64,000 nt of DNA from JAVVEG01 sp032251455 (GCA_032251455.1 JAVVEG010000001.1:124001-188000); one strand, 5' to 3'. Positions 24,367 through 33,593 are shown, numbered from the stretch's first letter. Numbers and translations are program-made. The notes: generated by a model not told the origin, from the sequence alone.

Positions 24367-24405
24367 ACCTTGTAAATTCGGAGTTTGAGTCCTAAAATAC
24401 AAGGT
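24367..24405. repeat. Inverted repeat before a DUF4143 ATPase gene
   Basis: ACCTTGTA (24367-24374) and TACAAGGT (24398-24405), the right arm ending at the ATG. Candidate operator or translation-blocking hairpin. Confidence 0.4.
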
Positions 24406-25590
24406 ATGATTAATCGGCAAATTACAGAAAAACTTCAAGCAGCCATCACACAAATGCCTGCAGTCGTACTGCTGGGGGCACGCCAGGTTGGCAAGACAAC
24501 GTTGGCAAAAACCATTGCTAAAGGCATCGATTCAATTTACCTCGATCTGGAAGCTCCCGAGGATTTGCTGAAGCTTAGTGATCCCAGTAGTTTCTTACGT
24601 TCTCATGCCGACAAGTTGGTTATCCTGGATGAAATACAACGAAGCCCGGACTTGTTTCCCGTGCTGCGGGGGCTTATCGACAAAAACCGGGAGCAGGATC
24701 GTCGAGCAGGTCAGTTTTTGCTGCTTGGGTCAGCATCAATGGATTTGTTGCGTCAGTCTTCCGAAAGCCTTGCGGGCCGGATTAGTTATCTGGAGATGAG
24801 TGGCCTGAACCTGCTTGAGGTTGATGGTCAGCAACGGGAAAAACAGACCCTGTGGCTGCGAGGCGGATTTCCTGACAGCTATCTTGCTGCAGATGATGAT
24901 CTGGCCATGGACTGGCTGGAAAATCTGATTCGTACCTATCTTGAGCGCGACATCCCGCAAATGGGCTTTCGTGTTCCTGCGGCAAGGTTGCGTCGGCTGT
25001 GGACGATGTTAGCGCATCTTCAGGGGGAGACCATTAACTATTCCAGGCTCGCCTCAAATCTGGAAGTCGATGCCAAGACGGTAACGCATTACATTGATAT
25101 TCTGACGGATCTTTTGTTGGTCAGGCGCCTGGAGCCCTGGCATGCCAACGTCAAAAAACGATTGGTCAAATCACCTCGTTATTACGTGCGTGATAGTGGA
25201 ATCTTGCATCGTCTGCTAAGTATCAATCGCTATGATGCTTTGTTGTCTAACCCCGTTTTGGGCAAAAGCTGGGAAGGCTTTGTCATCGAAAATATTCATT
25301 CTAACTTGCCAATCCGCGCAGAGACTTACTTTTACCGAACGGCTGCTGGTGCAGAGATCGATCTGGTGATCAAGATGCCTTCGTCTGAGATCTGGGCTGT
25401 AGAGATTAAGTATGGGGTTGCCCCTAAAATTGGCAAGCATTATAGCCAGACGTGTGATGCTGTTGGCGCAACGCATAAGTACATCCTTTATGGTGGCGAG
25501 GATGAATTTCCTGTGGGTAATGATATAAAAGTGATTTCATTGCCGGGACTTATGGAGAAACTTCACTTCGCAACAAGTCAATTGGGATGA
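24406..25590 (+). CDS. AAA ATPase with DUF4143 domain
   Basis: A 394-residue protein of the AAA_14/DUF4143 type: Walker A GARQVGKTT (24-32), Walker B VILDEIQ, sensor LLLGSAS. The C-terminal DUF4143 half has a restriction-nuclease-like core in TAAGAEIDLVI followed by WAVEIKYG (D and ExK residues). These proteins are common in accessory regions; their role is not established. I start at ATG 24406 rather than an in-frame TTG at 24385. A distant relative lies at 35103-36278. Confidence 0.85.
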   Translation: MINRQITEKLQAAITQMPAVVLLGARQVGKTTLAKTIAKGIDSIYLDLEAPEDLLKLSDPSSFLRSHADKLVILDEIQRSPDLFPVLRGLIDKNREQDRRAGQFLLLGSASMDLLRQSSESLAGRISYLEMSGLNLLEVDGQQREKQTLWLRGGFPDSYLAADDDLAMDWLENLIRTYLERDIPQMGFRVPAARLRRLWTMLAHLQGETINYSRLASNLEVDAKTVTHYIDILTDLLLVRRLEPWHANVKKRLVKSPRYYVRDSGILHRLLSINRYDALLSNPVLGKSWEGFVIENIHSNLPIRAETYFYRTAAGAEIDLVIKMPSSEIWAVEIKYGVAPKIGKHYSQTCDAVGATHKYILYGGEDEFPVGNDIKVISLPGLMEKLHFATSQLG

Positions 25591-25747
25591 GTGAATATCA
25601 ATACTACGAGTTCATTGCCCATCGATGAGCCTCTGCCCCCGAACCATCTCCAGAGACTCCCTAATTCTTTACTTCCGGCCTGCGGCCAGAATATGTCAGA
25701 ATGGCTTCCATGGTGTTGTGTTCAGCCTTTCCGTACACCTTTCGTAA

Positions 25748-25772
25748 AGTTCCAATCTGTACAGTTCCAATC
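25748..25772 (+). repeat. Short tandem repeat upstream of the HD-domain gene
   Basis: AGTTCCAATC occurs at 25748-25757 and 25763-25772 (15-bp period), with a degenerate third copy after it. It lies about 40 bp before the start codon at 25810. Possible regulator site; otherwise the 220 bp between the ATPase and this gene hold nothing recognised. Confidence 0.3.
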
Positions 25773-25809
25773 CGTGAAATTCCATCAGCATTTCAACGCA
25801 GGAGGATTT

Positions 25810-26595
25810 ATGGATAGACGCAAGTTTCTGAGCAGCATGAGTGCCGCAACCATCGCCTCGATTGCCGGTGCGGCCACCCTGTCGAAAAAAGCCGATGCCC
25901 TGGAAGAGGCCATGAGCCAGGCACTGGACAAACGCATCGCCACACCCTGGGCCTGCAACATCCAGCCCACTCCGGCGCGGATTCCCGGTGATACCCGCCC
26001 CTACTACCAGCATGAAGATCCCCGCCTGCCGAAGATGCCCGAGGCACCGACCCTGATGGATTTCTTCAAGCTGCGCTTCGCTCCCGCCAACCACGTATTG
26101 CAGTCCGCCAGGCTGGCCATGGTCAACGGTTACGAGGAAAAGGTGGTGCTGGCCTGCCTGCTTCATGATCTGGCCAACTCCCACCTGATGAAAACCGACC
26201 ACGGTTACTGGTGCGCGCAGATGATGAAGCCCTATGTGGATGAGGAGGTGTCCTGGGCCATCGAGAAACACCAAGCGCTGCGCTTCTTCCCTGATGAGTC
26301 CGTCGGTTATGCCTATCCGGAGGCCTACATCGGCTTCTTCGGCGCGGACTACAAGCCGGAGCCCTATATCGTCAAGGCCTACGAGGAGGCACGCAAGCAC
26401 AAGTGGTACATGACTTCACGCCAGATCACGATAAATGATCTGTATTCCTTCGAGGAAGGCGTCGAGGTGGACGTGGAGGATTTCACCGACATCATCGGCC
26501 GCCACTTCAAACAGCCGAAGGAAGGGCTGGGCTTCGATGGCAGCCCGGTGGCCCATATGTGGCGCACCATCATCTGGCCGAATAATTTTCTCTAA
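25810..26595 (+). CDS. Tat-exported HD-domain metalloprotein
   Basis: A 261-residue protein starting MDRRKFLSSM, a twin-arginine signal with a hydrophobic alanine-rich stretch to about residue 30. The body has HD-domain metal ligands: His95, His119-Asp120 (LLHDLANSH), Asp130-His131 and His154. It resembles HD proteins that bind a two-metal centre, including PhnZ-type oxygenases, but no substrate residues can be assigned. Export by Tat fits a protein folded around metals in the cytoplasm. Perfect GGAGG 5 bases before the ATG; an MFS transporter gene follows 59 bp later. Function unknown. Confidence 0.75.
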   Translation: MDRRKFLSSMSAATIASIAGAATLSKKADALEEAMSQALDKRIATPWACNIQPTPARIPGDTRPYYQHEDPRLPKMPEAPTLMDFFKLRFAPANHVLQSARLAMVNGYEEKVVLACLLHDLANSHLMKTDHGYWCAQMMKPYVDEEVSWAIEKHQALRFFPDESVGYAYPEAYIGFFGADYKPEPYIVKAYEEARKHKWYMTSRQITINDLYSFEEGVEVDVEDFTDIIGRHFKQPKEGLGFDGSPVAHMWRTIIWPNNFL

Positions 26596-26654
26596 AAAGC
26601 CCTTCCCATGGCCTTCAACGGAATCGCCGTGGTTAATGAGACAGTGTCAGGCTG

Positions 26655-28079
26655 ATGAATAATTCCAATATTTCCGGCGTATCGGAGAGCGATCAGCATC
26701 CGCAGACCCTGCAGCGGGCTGTGTTGTGGATGGTGCTGCTGAACGCCTTCACCACGCCGCTGATGCTGTCCGCCGCCAATATCGCACTGCCGGCCATAGC
26801 CGACGATCTGGGCCTGAGTGCCAATACCCTCAGTTGGATCCCGCTGGCCTACCTGATGGCCAGCGCCATGTTCGTACTGATGTTTGGCCGCCTGGCGGAC
26901 AATCATGGTCGCAAGCGGATTTTCCTGCTGGGCACCGCAGCGGTAATCGCCAGTTCATTGTTCGCTGCCTCGGCGGTGGGCGCCGGCATGCTGCTGGCGG
27001 CGCGGTTTCTGCAGGGTGTCAGCGCCGCCATGCTGTATGCCACCCAGACCGCCCTGGTGATCTCCGTCTACCCTCCCCACCAGCGGGGCCGCATCATCGG
27101 GCTGCTGGTGGCGGTGATCTATATCGGGTTGGCAGCGGGGCCGCTGCTGGGCGGCGTGGTGATCGATCTGTTTGGCTGGCGCGCCGCTTTTCTGCTGCAA
27201 GTGCCCCTGGCGCTCATCGTGCTGGCGATAGGAATAGGGTCGGTACGCCCGGAATGGCGCGCGGAAAAAACGGTGCCCTTTGATCTGCCCGGCGCCATCA
27301 CCTACAGCACGGCGATATTGCTGCTGTGTCTGGGGGTCTCGCGCCTGCCAGCGCCGGACAGTTCACTGTTGCTGGGGGCCAGCGCGGCAATGATTCTGTG
27401 GTTTGTAAAACAGGCCCGGCGCAGCGCAGCGCCCTTGTGGGATGTGCGGCTGTTTTTCAGCAATCGCGTGTTTACCTTCTCCTGCGCCGCGTCACTGATC
27501 ATGTACAGCGCCACCTATGCCAACGTGGTGCTGCTGAGCCTGTATCTGCAGTACCTGAAAGACCTGCCGGCGACGATGGCAGGTCTGCTGATCATGGTGC
27601 AGCCTCTCAGCATGGCGATTCTGTCGCCCATCGCGGGCCGCTTGTCGGACCGCATTGAACCGCGCCTGCTGGCCAGTGCCGGGATGCTGCTGACGGCGGT
27701 GGGACTGGGGATGCTGGCCACGCTGAGCAGCGGCAGCCCCCTGTCCAGTATCGTGTTGGCGCTGCTGATTACCGGGGCCGGCTTCAGTCTGTTTTCCTCG
27801 CCCAATGTCAGTGCCATCATGGGCAGTGTGCCGCAGCAGCATTACAGCGGCGCCTCGGCGGCAGTGGCCACCACACGCTTGTTAGGCCAGCTCAACAGCA
27901 TGGTACTGGTGACCCTGGTGTTGACGCTGATACTGGGTGGCGCGGCGCTGAGCCCGGATAATTACCCGCTGCTGGAACGCTCCATCCGTCTTAGTTTCAC
28001 CCTGGCCGCCCTGATCTGCCTGCCGGCCATCGCGCTATCGCTGGCGCGGGGACGCATCCATGCGGACATAAAACCATGA
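26655..28079 (+). CDS. MFS drug exporter, DHA2 family (14 TM)
   Basis: A 474-residue inner-membrane protein with about 14 hydrophobic segments and the signatures of EmrB/QacA-type proton antiporters: ANIALPAIADDLG in helix 1, FGRLADNHGRKRIFLLG (motif A) and FLQGVSAAMLYATQTALV (motif B/C region). Probably exports hydrophobic compounds. It follows the HD-domain gene closely and converges on the response regulator gene. Substrate unknown. Confidence 0.9.
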   Translation: MNNSNISGVSESDQHPQTLQRAVLWMVLLNAFTTPLMLSAANIALPAIADDLGLSANTLSWIPLAYLMASAMFVLMFGRLADNHGRKRIFLLGTAAVIASSLFAASAVGAGMLLAARFLQGVSAAMLYATQTALVISVYPPHQRGRIIGLLVAVIYIGLAAGPLLGGVVIDLFGWRAAFLLQVPLALIVLAIGIGSVRPEWRAEKTVPFDLPGAITYSTAILLLCLGVSRLPAPDSSLLLGASAAMILWFVKQARRSAAPLWDVRLFFSNRVFTFSCAASLIMYSATYANVVLLSLYLQYLKDLPATMAGLLIMVQPLSMAILSPIAGRLSDRIEPRLLASAGMLLTAVGLGMLATLSSGSPLSSIVLALLITGAGFSLFSSPNVSAIMGSVPQQHYSGASAAVATTRLLGQLNSMVLVTLVLTLILGGAALSPDNYPLLERSIRLSFTLAALICLPAIALSLARGRIHADIKP

Positions 28080-28105
28080 ATCGTGAATTGGAAGCGATTA
28101 TTTGT

Positions 28106-28750
28106 TTATGGTTCCATCAATCCGGCGCGAATGGCTATGATGGCCAACTCAGCGCTGTTGGAGGCATTGAGTTTTTGTTTGATGTTGTAAAGATGTGTGC
28201 CAATGGTGCGTGGGCTCAGGGACATCACATCAGCAATCTCCTGTACCGACTGGCCTTTGGCCAGTGCGATAAACACCTTGAACTCTTTTTCACTCAACGC
28301 ATCGACCGGGTTCCTGGATCCGGACACCTGCTCAAGCGCCATGGCCTGTGCGATCAGTGGTTCCAGATACAAGCCGCCTTTGTGCACCGAGCGGATTGCC
28401 TCCATCAACACGTCAGCTGCGCTCCGTTTGGTGACATAGCCCACGGCACCGGCCTTGAGTACGCGCCGGGCATGCATCACATCTTCATGAGCAGAGAGCG
28501 CCACGATTTTTTGTTGCGCGTTTTTGGCAAGCACCCTGTCAATGGCCTCAAGTCCACCTATGCCCGGCATGGAAATATCCATCACCAGCACATCGGGCGC
28601 CAGTTCCTGAAATCGTCTGACAGCCTCCTCGCCGCTTTTCGCCTCACCAACAACGTCTATATCGTGAGAGCTTTGCAGTAATAGCCTGAAGCCCATCCGG
28701 ACAACCGCGTGGTCGTCCACCAGCATGACTTTGATACGCTGTTTGCTCAT
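28106..28750 (-). CDS. NarL/FixJ-family response regulator
   Basis: A 214-residue two-component regulator. The receiver domain has the acidic pair in LVDDHAVV, phospho-acceptor Asp58 in VMDISMPG and the conserved K of YVTKRS. The C-terminal LuxR-type helix-turn-helix is LSEKEFKVFIALAKGQSVQEIADVMSLSPRTIGTHL. Its start overlaps the stop of the kinase gene by 4 bp (ATGA), so they are cotranscribed. The adjacent pqq cluster makes quinoprotein regulation a reasonable guess, not a demonstrated one. Confidence 0.95.
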   Translation of the reverse strand: MSKQRIKVMLVDDHAVVRMGFRLLLQSSHDIDVVGEAKSGEEAVRRFQELAPDVLVMDISMPGIGGLEAIDRVLAKNAQQKIVALSAHEDVMHARRVLKAGAVGYVTKRSAADVLMEAIRSVHKGGLYLEPLIAQAMALEQVSGSRNPVDALSEKEFKVFIALAKGQSVQEIADVMSLSPRTIGTHLYNIKQKLNASNSAELAIIAIRAGLMEP

Positions 28751-30477
28751 GAGTTGTCCGTGGCAATGGGTAGTGTTGCCAGCATTGAAGTGCCGCCGTC
28801 CGGGTTGCTTTCACACAGCACTTCACCACCGAAGGCCTGTATGCGCTCCTTGATTCCCAGGATGCCAAAACGTGCTCTCTCTGAGAATTCCATTCCCAGT
28901 CCCTTGCCGTCATCGCTCACGCGTATCTCCAGCTTTTTCAAAACCTTCTGTTTCAAAATCTCCTGTTTCAAAACCAGCGATACAGTCACATGCGATGCCG
29001 CCGCATGTTTGACGACATTGGTCAGGCATTCCTGTACAACACGATAAATGGCAATGTTCAATTTTTCGTCGAATTGATTCAGGTCATTCCCCAGGACCAG
29101 TTCAACGCTCAGCTGTGGATGCTGGTGCCGGTATTGTAGAACAAGTTCGCTGATTGCATCCGACAGCCCCAGGTGGTCGAGCGCACTGGGTCTCAATTGT
29201 CGAATCATCGAATGCACCACATCATAGATATGAGTGGCTACCTCTACGATGGTTTGTGCGTTTTGCCGGGTTTCATCGTGTTCGTTGCTGGCGCGTTTGG
29301 CAATGGTGGTACCTATGGTTCTGATGGCTGTCACACACTGACCCAGTTCATCGTGCAGCTCTCTGGCAATAGCCTTCCTCTCCTCTTCGAGTTTGACTTG
29401 AATCAGCTGTGTGAGCTTGCGACTCTGCTCCAACTCAAGTTCGGCTGCCATACGTTGCTTGTGCTCGGTCATGTCCCGGATGACGTAGATTTTTCCCAGG
29501 GTCAGCTTGCTTGTGGGGTCTATCAGAGGTGTTGTCGAAAGTGCCACCTCAACCAGCTTGCCTTGTTTTGTTGTAACCCGAGTTTCCATGTGCTCAACGA
29601 CTGTTTTAGATGCATCATGCAGGCTTGGCGCTGAACATGCTGATTCCAGAATTAGGCCGGCATCTGAGCCGATAATCTCGTCAATCCGGTAGCCAGACAG
29701 TCTTTCAACGGCTTGGTTGCAGAATGAAATAATTCCGTCCGGGTCGCGTATCATGATGGCATCACTTGATTGTTGAGCGATCAACGCCAGGCGGGCATTC
29801 TGCGCCAGAGCTTCCTCCAGAGACGAGGCCATGCGATTAAAGGTCTGAGAGATGGCGTTGATTTCAGGCAGATCGCGGTAGTTTTTCAGACGCACCTGAT
29901 ACTTGCCTTGTTCCATCTGCGACATGGCGCTAACGATGTCTTTCAAGGGCTGAAGTGTGCGGCCAAGAATGCGAAACACGGCGACGCTCAACAACAAAAA
30001 AAAGCTCAGTAGAAAAAGTGCAAATCGCTCCAGCTCGTCCCAGGCATCCAGTACCGAGCGCGATGAATCTGGAGTAATCAGGATAGAACCCCCTGCCAGT
30101 GCCAGGCGAACCTCACCAATATCAGGTGCTATCAGTCTGGAAAACCATGCAGGTGCCGAGCGTCCCTCTTTATATTCGGAAGGAGGTGATTCATAGATCA
30201 GCGTCCCCTCTTGGTCGAACAGGCGAACCTCGTTGGCGCGTACACGACCGACATTGCCAAGATATTGTGTGAGGCTCACCAGAGGATCGGACGCGTCGGC
30301 CGAATAAACAGGTGATTGCAGAACGGACTGCAGCAACTGAATCGCCACCCGGGTCCCCGCTTCAATTTCCTGGTCAGTGGATTTGCGTTTGTAGTCAATC
30401 AGCATGTAAGCCATGGCGGCCATGCACACGATGCCTATGAGCAAGATGGCTATATTGACTCTGAAGCGCAGACTCAT
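28747..30477 (-). CDS. Membrane sensor histidine kinase (HAMP-PAS-HisKA_3)
   Basis: A 576-residue inner-membrane kinase: first transmembrane helix at about 8-26, a periplasmic sensing domain of about 120 residues, a second helix at 152-170, then HAMP (171-225), PAS (230-340), a coiled coil and the HisKA_3 phospho-acceptor His375 in ARELHDELGQC. The ATPase has QECLTNVVKHA and SDDGKGLG. Partner of the following response regulator. It overlaps the iminopeptidase gene upstream by 4 bp, so peptidase, kinase and regulator form one operon. The ligand is unknown. Confidence 0.93.
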   Translation of the reverse strand: MSLRFRVNIAILLIGIVCMAAMAYMLIDYKRKSTDQEIEAGTRVAIQLLQSVLQSPVYSADASDPLVSLTQYLGNVGRVRANEVRLFDQEGTLIYESPPSEYKEGRSAPAWFSRLIAPDIGEVRLALAGGSILITPDSSRSVLDAWDELERFALFLLSFFLLLSVAVFRILGRTLQPLKDIVSAMSQMEQGKYQVRLKNYRDLPEINAISQTFNRMASSLEEALAQNARLALIAQQSSDAIMIRDPDGIISFCNQAVERLSGYRIDEIIGSDAGLILESACSAPSLHDASKTVVEHMETRVTTKQGKLVEVALSTTPLIDPTSKLTLGKIYVIRDMTEHKQRMAAELELEQSRKLTQLIQVKLEEERKAIARELHDELGQCVTAIRTIGTTIAKRASNEHDETRQNAQTIVEVATHIYDVVHSMIRQLRPSALDHLGLSDAISELVLQYRHQHPQLSVELVLGNDLNQFDEKLNIAIYRVVQECLTNVVKHAAASHVTVSLVLKQEILKQKVLKKLEIRVSDDGKGLGMEFSERARFGILGIKERIQAFGGEVLCESNPDGGTSMLATLPIATDNS

Positions 30478-31478
30478 TCTCGTTTCCCCAACTGGCTGCG
30501 AAGAAGCCGGTCGCGAAGCCCGTCTACTTCCGCTTTCAAAACCGGGGCCAGACGGTCAGACATGGCCCCGTGCCCGGCATCAGGCACCAGGTGCAGTTTC
30601 GCCTGTGGCAAGCGCTGGCTCAAGCGCCACGCTGTGATCGGTGGGCACACCAGATCCAGCCCGCCCTGTACTATGGTCACCGGCATGCGAATATTGTGTG
30701 CGGCGTCAAGCAATGGGTCATCGGCCAGAAAACACTGATGTTGCAGGAAATGTAATTGTACTCTGGCCCTGTTCAGCAGTGGCAGGGACGGCAGTGTCGA
30801 TACCTGAGGAGACGCCAGCGAATGCTGTTCGTTGTGTGATCCAGACCCGATTCTCATGAGTTGCATCTCGTAGTCTACCCAGTGTCTTGCGGCTTCACTG
30901 GCACGCCGTTCGTTCGTATCCTGCACTGCCTGATAATAGTTGCCCAGCAAATCGTCTCCCATGCCGCGGGCGAACCGCTGCCAGGCTTCAGGGGCAAAAC
31001 GGGACAAGCCATGAGTGTACCAGGCGATCTCGTCGTCAGTGCCCAGAAAGATGCCTCTCAATATCAGTTCCTCGACACACTGTGGATAGCGCAGTGCGTA
31101 GGCCAACGCCAGTGTGCTGCCCCAGGAGCCACCAAACAAACTGATTTTACCGTTGATGCCCAGAGCGTTGCGAATAGTGTTGATATCCTCCACCAGCATC
31201 CAGGTGTCGTTCTCTTGTGTCTCACCGGCAGGCGCCGACTGTCCACAACCACGCTGGTCAAACAGCACAATGTCGAAAAAGTCAGGGTCGAAATAGCGCC
31301 GATGAGCCGCCCCGACATGACTGCCTGGACCACCATGCAGAAAGAAGATAGGGTGGCCACCCTTGTTGCCGCTCCGCTCGACATACAGCGAATGCCGGGA
31401 TGATACCGCGAGCATCTGGGTGAAGAAGGGCTCAACTTCCGGATAAAGACTGCTGATGGAAAACTCCCCAAGAAACAC
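30474..31478 (-). CDS. pip: Proline iminopeptidase
   Basis: Serine peptidase of family S33, 334 residues, releasing N-terminal proline from peptides in the cytosol. The motifs are in order: oxyanion loop FLHGGPGSHVG, VLFDQRGCGQS, nucleophile elbow GGSWGSTLALAYALRYP, acid in VQGGLDLVCPP and histidine in DAGHGA. GTG start at 31478 with a weak ribosome-binding site. First gene of a three-gene operon with the two-component system, divergent from pqqA. Confidence 0.9.
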   Translation of the reverse strand: MFLGEFSISSLYPEVEPFFTQMLAVSSRHSLYVERSGNKGGHPIFFLHGGPGSHVGAAHRRYFDPDFFDIVLFDQRGCGQSAPAGETQENDTWMLVEDINTIRNALGINGKISLFGGSWGSTLALAYALRYPQCVEELILRGIFLGTDDEIAWYTHGLSRFAPEAWQRFARGMGDDLLGNYYQAVQDTNERRASEAARHWVDYEMQLMRIGSGSHNEQHSLASPQVSTLPSLPLLNRARVQLHFLQHQCFLADDPLLDAAHNIRMPVTIVQGGLDLVCPPITAWRLSQRLPQAKLHLVPDAGHGAMSDRLAPVLKAEVDGLRDRLLRSQLGKRE

Positions 31479-31570
31479 GACGAACAGGATGAGACATCAA
31501 GACACTGGAGTCCGCTACGTGGGTTTATTTACATGGCTCTGACCATTTTGCCAATAGGTCAGGGTGGAAT

Positions 31571-31587
31571 CTCATGAAAATCATGAG
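31571..31587. promoter_or_regulatory. Palindrome in the pqqA promoter region
   Basis: CTCATGA-AAA-TCATGAG, perfect 7-bp arms, placed where a -35 box would lie relative to a GATAAT -10 (31599-31604, preceded by CT). The -35 itself is poor, which suggests a promoter needing an activator bound at the palindrome. Confidence 0.5.
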
Positions 31588-31685
31588 TCATTTTTACTGA
31601 TAATGCTGCAGAGCCTTGGTGTCTGGCAAGGCGAGAATTGACGGGCAATATGTACCTACAAACTTTTACCAAGGAGAAGACCATT

Positions 31686-31757
31686 ATGTGGACCAAGCCT
31701 GATTACTCTGAAATGCGTTTCGGTTTTGAAGTCACCATGTACTTTGCCAATCGTTAA
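31686..31757 (+). CDS. pqqA: PQQ precursor peptide PqqA
   Basis: A 23-residue peptide, the backbone from which pyrroloquinoline quinone is made. The crosslinked glutamate and tyrosine are in EVTMY (Glu15 and Tyr19). The sequence MWTKPDYSEMRFGFEV is typical of the family. AAGGAG lies 11 bases upstream of the ATG. It is followed by a hairpin with a U-run, then pqqB after 160 bp, so pqqA can be made in excess of the enzymes. Confidence 0.95.
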   Translation: MWTKPDYSEMRFGFEVTMYFANR

Positions 31758-31788
31758 TCGAGCGGCAAACGTATTGGGATAAGCCACG

Positions 31789-31830
31789 GAGAGAGAGTTG
31801 CTTCGTAGTGGGGCTTCTTTCTCTCTTTTT
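31789..31830 (+). terminator. Attenuator or terminator between pqqA and pqqB
   Basis: GAGAGAGAG (31789-31797) pairs with CTTTCTCTC (31817-31825), nine pairs with one G-U, and is followed by TTTTT. The loop is long (19 bases), so termination is probably partial. No separate strong promoter for pqqB is obvious. Confidence 0.55.
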
Positions 31831-31917
31831 ATCGCCAGCCTGTTTTAGCGTGCGTCGTTTTTGCTGTGAACAGCTACGGCCACGTTTTGATTCCCCTGTT
31901 CATGTTAAGGCTATGTT

Positions 31918-32835
31918 ATGAGGGTACGAGTATTGGGTTCTTCTGCGGGTGGCGGATTTCCGCAATGGAACTGCAACTGCCCCAATTGCGATGGAGTCCG
32001 CAAAGGCACCATCAAAGCGACACCACGCACACAGTCATCCATTGCCATCAGCAGCGACAATGTCAACTGGCTGCTGTTTAATGCCTCGCCAGACATTCTG
32101 ATGCAGTTTCAGCGATTCCCAGAGCTGCAACCCGCCCGCACGATCCGTGACACCGCCGTTCGGGCCATCGTTCTCATGGATGCACAGATCGACCACACCA
32201 CAGGTCTTTTTATGCTGCGTGAAGGCAAAACGCCGCTCAACATCTATTGCACCGACATGGTCCATGAAGATCTGACCCGGGGAAATCCGATATTCAATAT
32301 TTTGGAGCACTTCTGTGGTGTGTCCTGGTACCCGATTCCGACAGCGCCCGGCAACAGCTTTTATGTGGAAGGCATCGCTGATGTGCGCATCACGGCTGTG
32401 CCACTGAGCAGCAAGGCGCCGCCTTACTCGCCGCACCGACATGATCCCCATGAGGGAGACAATATCGGTATACAACTGGAAGACATGCGCAGCGGCAAAA
32501 AATTGTTCTACGCGCCAGGCCTGGCCGCCATCGAACCACATGTGCACAGTTTCATGCAGAAAGCCGATTGCCTGATGGTCGATGGGACCTGTTGGAGTAA
32601 TGATGAAATGCGCAAGCTCGGCATCAGCGACAAGCTGTCACTGGATATGGGGCATCTACCCCAGTCCGGCTCAGGCGGCATGATAGAAATCTTGAGACCG
32701 CTCAAGGCTGCACGCAAGATACTTATCCACATCAACAATACCAATCCCATACTGCATGAAGACGCCAGCGAGCGCGAAATCCTTAAAAAAGAGAGTATTG
32801 AGGTTGCCTTCGATGGCATGGATTTTACCCTGTAA
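31918..32835 (+). CDS. pqqB: PQQ biosynthesis protein PqqB
   Basis: A 305-residue metallo-beta-lactamase-fold protein; in characterised systems PqqB hydroxylates the Glu-Tyr intermediate. The family start MRVRVLGSSAGGGFPQWNC is exact, and the zinc-site stretches (MDAQIDHTTGLFMLRE, VDGTCWSNDEM, LDMGHLPQSGSGG) are present. First enzyme gene of the pqqBCDE run. Confidence 0.97.
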   Translation: MRVRVLGSSAGGGFPQWNCNCPNCDGVRKGTIKATPRTQSSIAISSDNVNWLLFNASPDILMQFQRFPELQPARTIRDTAVRAIVLMDAQIDHTTGLFMLREGKTPLNIYCTDMVHEDLTRGNPIFNILEHFCGVSWYPIPTAPGNSFYVEGIADVRITAVPLSSKAPPYSPHRHDPHEGDNIGIQLEDMRSGKKLFYAPGLAAIEPHVHSFMQKADCLMVDGTCWSNDEMRKLGISDKLSLDMGHLPQSGSGGMIEILRPLKAARKILIHINNTNPILHEDASEREILKKESIEVAFDGMDFTL

Positions 32836-32858
32836 CTGATTTTTCGGAACTTTCCCAG

Positions 32859-33593
32859 ATGAACGCCAATACCCCATGGACTGTCGAGCAATTTGAGGCA
32901 AAACTGCGTGAGAAAGAGAAGTGCTACCACATCTTTCATCCGTTTCATATCGCCATGAACAGCGGTCAATGCACAAGAACACAGATTCAGGGATGGGTGC
33001 TGAACCGCTTCTATTACCAGATCATGATCCCCATCAAGGATGCTGCAGTGCTGTCGAACATGCCAGATAAGGCGCATCGACGTTTGTGGGTGCAACGCAT
33101 TATCGATCATGATGGACTGGACGGTGAGGGCGGTGGCATCGAAGCATGGATTGCACTGGCCGAGGCGGTGGGGTTGACGCGGGAGGAAGTGGTTTCTCTT
33201 GAAAGAGTGACACCTGGTGTAAGATTCGCGGTGGATGCCTATGTCAATTTCGCCAGGACAGCACCATGGCAGGAGGCTGTATGCTCTTCCCTGACAGAAC
33301 TTTTTGCGCCCACCATCCACCAAAAACGCCTGGACAGCTGGCCGGAACATTACCCGTGGATTGACAACAACGGCTATCAGTATTTTCGTAAACGCCTTTC
33401 TGAGGCGCGGCGGGATGTTGAACATGGATTGCGTGTGACACTGGCGCATTTCAGGACAAGGGTGGAGCAGGAGCGAGCTCTTGGCATCCTGCAGTTCAAA
33501 CTGAATGTACTGTGGACGATGCTTGATTCCATGCAGGTGACCTACGGAATCGGTGAGTCCCAGCGTGGTGCGATTGCGAGGATGAGCCTGTGA
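32859..33593 (+). CDS. pqqC: Pyrroloquinoline-quinone synthase PqqC
   Basis: Cofactor-free oxidase of the final step, ring closure and eight-electron oxidation of AHQQ to PQQ. The 244-residue all-helical protein has FHPFHIAMNSG, WVLNRFYYQIMIPIKD and HYPWIDNNGYQYF-like core motifs (EHYPWIDNNGYQYF). It lies 23 bp after pqqB and overlaps pqqD by 4 bp. Confidence 0.97.
   Translation: MNANTPWTVEQFEAKLREKEKCYHIFHPFHIAMNSGQCTRTQIQGWVLNRFYYQIMIPIKDAAVLSNMPDKAHRRLWVQRIIDHDGLDGEGGGIEAWIALAEAVGLTREEVVSLERVTPGVRFAVDAYVNFARTAPWQEAVCSSLTELFAPTIHQKRLDSWPEHYPWIDNNGYQYFRKRLSEARRDVEHGLRVTLAHFRTRVEQERALGILQFKLNVLWTMLDSMQVTYGIGESQRGAIARMSL

Noticed and set aside
25627..25664. Degenerate MITE footprint (GAGCCTCTG ... 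CAGAGACTCCCTAA)
   Set aside because: Both parts resemble the MITE ends over 9 to 14 bases, but the longer part of the 31-bp end is missing on both sides. Chance similarity cannot be excluded.
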